This document shows positions 59,264-64,000 of a stretch of DNA of 64,000 nt, one piece after another. Position 1 is the first letter of the stretch. Every line of letters starts with the position of its first letter. The position numbers were made by a program, and so were the translations under genes. Under the pieces are notes generated by a model. The model saw only the letters and a list, made by a program, of their open reading frames with translations, was not told the DNA's origin and did no database searches. This DNA comes from an uncultured Tateyamaria sp. (lineage in GTDB: Bacteria > Pseudomonadota > Alphaproteobacteria > Rhodobacterales > Rhodobacteraceae), in NCBI RefSeq assembly GCF_947487805.1, contig NZ_CANKXW010000003.1, forward strand, positions 1 to 64,000, given 5' to 3'.

Positions 59264-59824
59264 TCAGCGTCCGGCCCAGATGTCGGCCTCGGTCACGCCC
59301 ATCTCGGTGAAATCGGGCGCGCGCAGGGACGCGTCGGCGTCCCAGCTCATATAGAATTCGTCCAGTTGCGGCGGCGGCACGTCTGTCATGCTGAGCAGCC
59401 CATGCACCTGGCCCCGGTGGTGGATCTGGTGCTGGACCAGATGCAGGAAGGTGCGGTCAAAGCGGTCTTCCTGCGCGCCGCTGTCGCGCAGCATGCGCAC
59501 GGTGCGGGCCGGGTCGGACAGGGTCGCGTCCTCGGTCACGGCAATGAGGCGGCGATCCACGTCGCGCTGTGCCGCGCGCAGGGCCGAGATATCCGGACAA
59601 GGCACCGGATCGGCAAAGGCCTGCGGCCCGACACAGGCCCCTTCGAGCGCGGAGACATAGAACCAGTCGACAATCAGGATGTGGTTGAGCGCTGCGATGA
59701 TGGAGCCAAAGAACGACGGCCGCGGCGCCGACAGCTCCGCCGTGGGCAGGGCCGCGCAGCTGCGCAACAGGCGGTGATTGGACCACGCATTGTTGTAGGC
59801 CTGCGGCGCAAATAGGTCCGACAT
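59264..59824 (-). CDS. DinB-family metal-binding protein
   Basis: A 186-residue four-helix-bundle protein. The likely metal histidines are in ALNHILIVDWF (first) and QHQIHHRGQVHG (second and third), the DinB/YfiT pattern. Members act as thiol-dependent transferases or are DNA-damage induced without known activity. It starts at 59824 with AGGAGG just upstream. Function here is unknown. Confidence 0.85.
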   Translation of the reverse strand: MSDLFAPQAYNNAWSNHRLLRSCAALPTAELSAPRPSFFGSIIAALNHILIVDWFYVSALEGACVGPQAFADPVPCPDISALRAAQRDVDRRLIAVTEDATLSDPARTVRMLRDSGAQEDRFDRTFLHLVQHQIHHRGQVHGLLSMTDVPPPQLDEFYMSWDADASLRAPDFTEMGVTEADIWAGR

Positions 59825-59888
59825 CGATTGCCTCCTGTTTTCGCGCCACCCTAGCCCGCCGATCCGGGCCACGTAAACGGGCGCACCC

Positions 59889-59917
59889 TTGACTCTGCGC
59901 GCGCACCCGCCTAATCC
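59889..59917 (+). promoter_or_regulatory. Possible promoter of ffh
   Basis: TTGACT (59889-59894), a 17-base spacer and TAATCC (59912-59917). It would give a leader of about 165 bases before the ffh ATG. Confidence 0.4.
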
Positions 59918-59928
59918 GCGCACAATAC

Positions 59929-59950
59929 CCGGAAGCGTCATACCTTCCGG
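59929..59950 (+). other. Hairpin in the ffh leader
   Basis: CCGGAAG and CTTCCGG are perfect 7-base arms with an 8-base loop, 12 bases beyond the predicted -10. It may stabilise the 5' end of the ffh mRNA or bind a regulator. Confidence 0.4.
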
Positions 59951-60087
59951 TCCCTTGGATCTGTTCCGGGATCGCCCTCCGTCAGCGCGTTGCGCCCACG
60001 GGGGCCATCGTGGTTTGGGCCATTGGGTTTCACGCCGCCCGCACTTAGGTGAAGGCATAATGTCAACGGTCGAAAGGATGCAGGCCC

Positions 60088-61590
60088 ATGTTTGAAAATC
60101 TCTCCGAACGCCTCTCCGGTGTGTTCGACCGGCTGACCAAGCAGGGCGCGCTGAGCGAAGAGGACGTCAAGACTGCCCTGCGCGAGGTGCGTGTGGCCCT
60201 GCTGGAGGCGGACGTGTCCCTGCCCGTGGCGCGGGATTTCGTCAAGGCGGTGCAGGATCAGGCGACCGGTCAGGCGGTGACCAAATCCGTCACTCCCGGC
60301 CAGCAGGTTGTCAAGATCGTGCACGATGCACTTGTTGACACGCTCAAGGGCGAGGGCGAGCCCGGTGCGCTGAAGATCGACAGCCCCCCTGCCCCGATCC
60401 TGATGGTGGGTTTGCAGGGCGGTGGTAAGACCACGACAACCGCCAAGCTCGCCAAGCGCCTGACTGAGCGCGACGGCAAACGCGTGCTGATGGCCTCGCT
60501 TGACGTGAACCGTCCGGCAGCGATGGAACAGCTCGCGATCCTCGGCAACCAGATCGGTGTCGACACCCTGCCCATCGTCAAGGGCGAAGACCCCGTCGCA
60601 ATCGCCAAGCGCGCCAAGACCCAAGCCAGCATGGGCGGCTATGACGTCTATATGCTCGACACCGCCGGGCGCCTGTCCATCGACGAAGAGCTGATGACGC
60701 AGGTCGAACAGGTCCGCGACGTCGCCACGCCCCGCGAAACGATCCTCGTGGTCGATGGCCTGACCGGTCAGGACGCGGTGAACACGGCGCAGAACTTTGA
60801 CGACCGTATCGGCATTTCGGGCGTGGTGCTGACCCGGATGGACGGCGACGGGCGCGGTGGTGCCGCCCTGTCCATGCGTGCCGTCACCGGCAAGCCGATC
60901 AAGTTCGTGGGCCTGGGCGAGAAAATGGACGCGCTCGAAACCTTCGAACCCGAGCGGATCGCGGGCCGCATCCTCGGCATGGGCGATATCGTCAGCCTTG
61001 TCGAAAAGGCGCAGGAGACCATCGAGGCGGAACAGGCCGAGCGCATGATGAAGCGCATGGCCAAGGGTCAGTTCAACATGAACGACCTGCGCATGCAGCT
61101 GGAACAGATGATCAAGATGGGCGGCATGGAGGGCATGATGGGCATGATGCCCGGCATGGGTAAACTGTCGAAACAGGTGGCGGATGCGGGCTTTGACGAC
61201 AAGGTCCTGAAACAGCAGATCGCCATGATCCAGTCCATGACCAAGAAAGAGCGCGCCGCCCCCCAGATCCTGCAAGCCAGCCGCAAGAAACGCATCGCGC
61301 GCGGCTCGGGCATGCAGGTCAGCGACCTCAACAAACTGCTCAAGATGCACCGCCAGATGTCGGACATGATGAAAAAGCTCGGCAAGGGCAAAGGCGGCAT
61401 GATGAAACAGGCGATGAAAGCCATGATGGGCAAAGGCGGCGGCATGCCCGACATGGGCGGCATGGATCAGGCGCAACTGGAAGCGGCGGCCAAGCAGCTG
61501 GGCGGCAAGATGCCCGGCGGTTTGCCGGGTCTGGGTGGCGGCATGCCCCTGCCCCCCGGCCTTTCGGGGTTCGGCAAGAAAAAGAAATGA
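60088..61590 (+). CDS. ffh: Signal recognition particle protein Ffh (SRP54)
   Basis: A 500-residue GTPase that binds signal peptides at the ribosome and brings them to FtsY. N domain at 1-95, the G1 loop GLQGGGKTTT at 108-117, DTAGR near 190, TRMDGDGRGGAALS and GLGEKMDALE in the G domain, then a methionine-rich M domain from about 330 with the RNA-binding GSGMQVSDLNKLL. The tail is long and Gly/Met-rich, as in other alphaproteobacteria. No 4.5S RNA gene was noticed nearby. The NIPSNAP gene overlaps its stop. Confidence 0.98.
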   Translation: MFENLSERLSGVFDRLTKQGALSEEDVKTALREVRVALLEADVSLPVARDFVKAVQDQATGQAVTKSVTPGQQVVKIVHDALVDTLKGEGEPGALKIDSPPAPILMVGLQGGGKTTTTAKLAKRLTERDGKRVLMASLDVNRPAAMEQLAILGNQIGVDTLPIVKGEDPVAIAKRAKTQASMGGYDVYMLDTAGRLSIDEELMTQVEQVRDVATPRETILVVDGLTGQDAVNTAQNFDDRIGISGVVLTRMDGDGRGGAALSMRAVTGKPIKFVGLGEKMDALETFEPERIAGRILGMGDIVSLVEKAQETIEAEQAERMMKRMAKGQFNMNDLRMQLEQMIKMGGMEGMMGMMPGMGKLSKQVADAGFDDKVLKQQIAMIQSMTKKERAAPQILQASRKKRIARGSGMQVSDLNKLLKMHRQMSDMMKKLGKGKGGMMKQAMKAMMGKGGGMPDMGGMDQAQLEAAAKQLGGKMPGGLPGLGGGMPLPPGLSGFGKKKK

Positions 61591-61919
61591 TCACCGCGCT
61601 CATCACATATGTGATCGACCCCGCAAAGGTCGATGCGTTCGAGGTCTACGCCCGCGCGTGGATACACCTCGTGAATCGCATGGGCGGCACGCACCACGGC
61701 TATTTCCTGCCCTCTGAGGGGGCCAACAACAAGGCGTGGGCGATGTTCTCGTTCCCGTCGCTGGCGGCCTACGAAGTCTACCGCAGCGAGATGGCACAGG
61801 ACGGCGCGTGCCAGCGCGCCTATGCACACGCGCAGGCGACCGGCTGCATCCTCAGCTTTGACCGCACGTTCACCCGCCCCGTTCTGGACGGCGCCACGGT
61901 CGAGGAGCTGGGCCTGTGA
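61587..61919 (+). CDS. NIPSNAP family protein
   Basis: A 110-residue dimeric alpha-beta barrel protein: ITYVIDPAKVDAFEVYARAW, MGGTHHGYFLP and WAMFSFPSLAAYEVYRS match the family. Function is unknown. The ATG overlaps the ffh stop (ATGA) and its own stop overlaps the first GNAT gene (GTGA), so it is part of the ffh transcript. Confidence 0.88.
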   Translation: MITALITYVIDPAKVDAFEVYARAWIHLVNRMGGTHHGYFLPSEGANNKAWAMFSFPSLAAYEVYRSEMAQDGACQRAYAHAQATGCILSFDRTFTRPVLDGATVEELGL

Positions 61920-62437
61920 CCGCCATCGCCCCCACCCTGACCACGGATCGGCTGACACTGCGCGCCCATGTCATGGACGACTTTGCGCCGCTCTATGATC
62001 TGTTCGCATCCGACCGCGCAAAGTACATGGGCGGCCCGGTGGACGCTAAACAGATGTGGTACTGGATCGCCGCCGAAGTGGGCAGCTGGCAGCTCAAGGG
62101 CTTTGGCAGCTGGGGGCTGATCCGCAACAGCGACGGCGCGTTCATGGGCCAGGTCGGCATCAACCAGCCGCACCACTTCCCCGAGCCTGAGCTTGGCTGG
62201 GTCCTGCTTGAAGACTACGAGGGGCACGGCTACGCCGCCGAAGCCGCGACGCTGGCGCGCGATTGGTATTGGGCCAGCTTCGATGCCGACACACTCGTCA
62301 GCTATATCACCCCCGGCAACACACGGTCCGAAGCGCTTGCCACCAAACTCGGGGCGACTGCGGATGAAAACGGGCCCTGGCCCGAAGGCGAAGATGCAGC
62401 CGAAACCACGGTTTACCGGCACCGGAGGACGGCATGA
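61916..62437 (+). CDS. GNAT N-acetyltransferase (RimJ/RimL type), copy 1 of 4
   Basis: A 173-residue acetyltransferase: LTTDRLTLRAHVMDDFAPLYDLF, YMGGPVDAKQMWYWIAAEVG, ELGWVLLEDYEGHGYAAEAA with the acetyl-CoA pyrophosphate loop (EGHGYA), and SYITPGNTRSEALATKLGA. The start is GTG, coupled to the NIPSNAP stop. Substrate unknown; ribosomal-protein N-termini are possible given the type. Confidence 0.9.
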   Translation: MTAIAPTLTTDRLTLRAHVMDDFAPLYDLFASDRAKYMGGPVDAKQMWYWIAAEVGSWQLKGFGSWGLIRNSDGAFMGQVGINQPHHFPEPELGWVLLEDYEGHGYAAEAATLARDWYWASFDADTLVSYITPGNTRSEALATKLGATADENGPWPEGEDAAETTVYRHRRTA

Positions 62438-62961
62438 CCACCCTCACCGGCACCCCCATCCTGCGCACCGAACGGCTGACCCTGCGCGCGCCCATCGAGG
62501 CCGACGCGGACGCCTTTGTCGCCTATTTCGCAACCCAGCGGTCCGAATTCACCGGCGGGCCCAAGACACGGCGCGACGCATGGAACTTCTTTGGCACGGA
62601 ACTCGGCCACTGGGTCATGCGCGGCTTTGGCATGTTCACGGTCACGCGCCACGGCGACGACACCCCGCTGGGCATTGTCGGCCACTGGTACCCGCTGGGC
62701 TGGGCCGAACGCGAAATCGGCTGGGTCCTCTTTGACCCAAAGGACGAGGGGCAAGGCATCGCCGCAGAGGCCGCCAAGGCCTGCATCGCCCACGCCTTTG
62801 GCCCGCTGGGCTGGGACACCGCCGTCAGCTATATCGCGCCCGGCAACGTGGCCTCGATCCGCCTCGCGGAACGGCTGGGCGCACAGCGCGACGATGACGC
62901 GCCGAAACCGGAAACCACCAACCCTTGCCTCATCTACCGCCACCCGAGGCCCGCAGCATGA
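62434..62961 (+). CDS. GNAT N-acetyltransferase, copy 2 of 4
   Basis: A 175-residue paralogue of the previous gene: ILRTERLTLRAPIEADADAF, FTGGPKTRRDAWNFFGTELGHW, EIGWVLFDPKDEGQGIAAEAA with CoA loop DEGQGIA, and SYIAPGNVASIRLAERLGA. The ATG overlaps the copy 1 stop as ATGA. A 139-base spacer with a 26-base tandem repeat separates it from copy 3. Confidence 0.9.
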   Translation: MTTLTGTPILRTERLTLRAPIEADADAFVAYFATQRSEFTGGPKTRRDAWNFFGTELGHWVMRGFGMFTVTRHGDDTPLGIVGHWYPLGWAEREIGWVLFDPKDEGQGIAAEAAKACIAHAFGPLGWDTAVSYIAPGNVASIRLAERLGAQRDDDAPKPETTNPCLIYRHPRPAA

Positions 62962-63026
62962 CCGCATCGCAACCCCTCCGCCCCCAACGGGCTCACGGTG
63001 CAGCCGCCGCCAGGATCGTGTCGCGC

Positions 63027-63073
63027 GTCAGCGCGCCAATTGGATCAAACCGTGTCAGCGCGCCATTTGGATC
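63027..63073 (+). repeat. 26-bp-period tandem repeat between GNAT copies 2 and 3
   Basis: GTCAGCGCGCCAATTGGATCA at 63027-63047 recurs with one change (ATTTGGATCA) at 63053-63073. Two units only. It lies in the one loose junction of the GNAT array. Confidence 0.6.
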
Positions 63074-63100
63074 ACGTCCCGCCAACGGGGGATCGCACGC

Positions 63101-63664
63101 ATGACCTACGCCTGCGAGACACCCCGGCCCGGCGCTGCTGCGCTCTTTGCAATCGCCCTTCAGGGCCACCTGCCCACGCTCGCCACAGACAGGCTGATCC
63201 TGCGGGCGCCGCGCGTGACCGACTTCGACACCTACGCGCAGATCGCCTGCACCGATCGTGGCAAACACCTCGGCGGCCCGATGACGCGCGAAGACGCCTG
63301 GCTCGACTTTTCCCAGATGACCTCCACCTGGCTGCTGCACGGGCACGGGCTCTGGACCATTGGCCACGCGGGCGACATCGCGGGCTTTGTCGTGCTGGGA
63401 TACGAGCCCGGTGATCAGGAGCCGGAACTGGGTTTCATGCTCACCAAAACTGCCGAAGGGATGGGGCTGGCGCAAGAGGCCGCGCAAGCCGCGCTCACCC
63501 ACGCGTTCGGGACACTTGGCTGGTCCACGCTCGTCTCCTATATCGACCCCGCCAACACACGCTCCCTCAAACTGGCGCAGCGCCTCGGCGGCCTGCCCGA
63601 TGGCGAGATCACGCAAGACGGCGACACCACCCTCATCTACCGCTATGTCCGGGAGGTGATGTGA
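63101..63664 (+). CDS. GNAT N-acetyltransferase, copy 3 of 4
   Basis: A 187-residue acetyltransferase: LATDRLILRAPRVTDFDTY, HLGGPMTREDAWLDFSQM, ELGFMLTKTAEGMGLAQEAAQAA (CoA loop AEGMGLA) and SYIDPANTRSLKLAQRLGG. It carries about 25 extra N-terminal residues compared with copies 1 and 2. ATG 63101 has GGGGGA upstream. The next copy overlaps its stop by one base. Confidence 0.88.
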   Translation: MTYACETPRPGAAALFAIALQGHLPTLATDRLILRAPRVTDFDTYAQIACTDRGKHLGGPMTREDAWLDFSQMTSTWLLHGHGLWTIGHAGDIAGFVVLGYEPGDQEPELGFMLTKTAEGMGLAQEAAQAALTHAFGTLGWSTLVSYIDPANTRSLKLAQRLGGLPDGEITQDGDTTLIYRYVREVM

Positions 63665-64000
63665 TGGGCCATCCCGTGATCCCCGTAATCGAAACCCACC
63701 GTCTGATCCTGCGCGGCCCACAGCCCGAGGACTACCCGGACTTCAAGGCCACCTTCGCCTCCTACCGCTCGCGGTTCATGGGCGGGCCACTGAACACCTA
63801 TGAGGCATGGATGCTCTATGCCGCCGAGATCGGGCACTGGGAAATCCGTGGCTTTGGCATGTGGATGATCCACGACAAGGACAGCGACGACACCTATGGC
63901 ATGGCAGGCGGCTGGCAGCCCGCAGGCTGGCCCGAGCGCGAAATCGCCTGGATCATCTGGCCCGACAAGGCCGGCAAGGGCTATGCGCTCGAGGCAACCC
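63664..64000 (+). CDS. GNAT N-acetyltransferase, copy 4 of 4, cut by window edge
   Basis: The first 112 codons of a fourth paralogue: IETHRLILRGPQPEDYPDF, FMGGPLNTYEAWMLYAAEIGHWEIRGFGM cut by the motif, EIAWIIWPDKAGKGYALEA with CoA loop KAGKGYA. The start overlaps the copy 3 stop by one base (TGATG). The gene continues beyond the window. Confidence 0.88.
   Translation, partial: MGHPVIPVIETHRLILRGPQPEDYPDFKATFASYRSRFMGGPLNTYEAWMLYAAEIGHWEIRGFGMWMIHDKDSDDTYGMAGGWQPAGWPEREIAWIIWPDKAGKGYALEAT

Noticed and set aside
61111-61560. Gly/Met-rich repeats in the last third of ffh as a possible DNA repeat
   Set aside because: They are the normal methionine-rich M domain and tail of Ffh, without a fixed DNA period.
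1-64000. CRISPR arrays, insertion sequences, prophage genes and integrase/attachment sites
   Set aside because: No regularly spaced repeats, transposase, integrase or phage structural genes were found on either strand.

Overview
The window looks like a chromosomal segment of a marine-type alphaproteobacterium of the Rhodobacteraceae (Roseobacter group). The grounds are the high GC content and dense overlapping operons; the atpI-atpB-atpE-atpX-atpF F0 operon with duplicated b/b' subunits; a large share of TRAP and TTT (tripartite tricarboxylate) periplasmic-binding-protein transporters; an ffh gene followed by NIPSNAP and GNAT genes; and the repeat-like spacer motif CTCCCCGAGGTATTTGG. No phage, insertion sequence, CRISPR array, rRNA or convincing tRNA gene was seen. 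No gene-free stretch exceeds 300 bases. All assignments are read from the sequence by eye; no database search was run.

Layout. 1-1360: start of a secreted protein gene and a class I/II aminotransferase. 1636-11538: a signalling island with a CheB-CheR-PAS-histidine kinase fusion, a bacteriophytochrome hybrid HWE kinase, a small histidine-kinase-like protein lacking its G1 box (a ChpT-like phosphotransferase candidate) and four single-domain response regulators; none carries a DNA-binding domain. 11616-17383: aldehyde dehydrogenase, luciferase-like flavin monooxygenase, flavin reductase, alpha/beta hydrolase and DUF1185 operon with a divergent LysR regulator. 17346-18873: BlaI-type repressor and M56 peptidase. 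18953-25165: a six-gene ABC importer resembling the rhizobial glycerol system GlpSTPQUV, with two ATPases whose defects fall in one composite ATP site.

25411-31424: a DadA-like oxidase, TRAP transporter, Asp/Glu-racemase-like protein and 2-oxoglutarate oxygenase operon, apparently for an unidentified amino-acid-like compound. 31507-39763: AraC/GlxA regulator, acyl-CoA dehydrogenase, ATP-grasp acyl-CoA ligase, a CaiD-like hydratase and a TctABC transporter; the CaiD resemblance suggests carnitine or a related betaine. 39843-42133: di-haem peroxidase, Sel1 protein and an unknown secreted protein. 42256-49998: TRAP transporter plus flavin reductase, aldo/keto reductase and an SsuD-like monooxygenase, divergent from a HutC-type GntR regulator and a Gfo/Idh/MocA oxidoreductase. 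50056-50823: a PdhR-like regulator with a strong palindromic operator.

50890-53510: ATP synthase F0 operon. 53696-59824: LysR, ArsR, GT61, EamA, AzoR and DinB single genes. 60088-64000: ffh, NIPSNAP and four overlapping GNAT acetyltransferases, the last cut by the window edge.

How it works together: most of the window is scavenging metabolism. Each catabolic operon carries its own high-affinity uptake system, oxidising enzymes and, usually, a divergently transcribed regulator with a visible inverted repeat. The most distinctive parts are the light-sensing phosphorelay island and the asymmetric ATPase pair of the glycerol-type importer.
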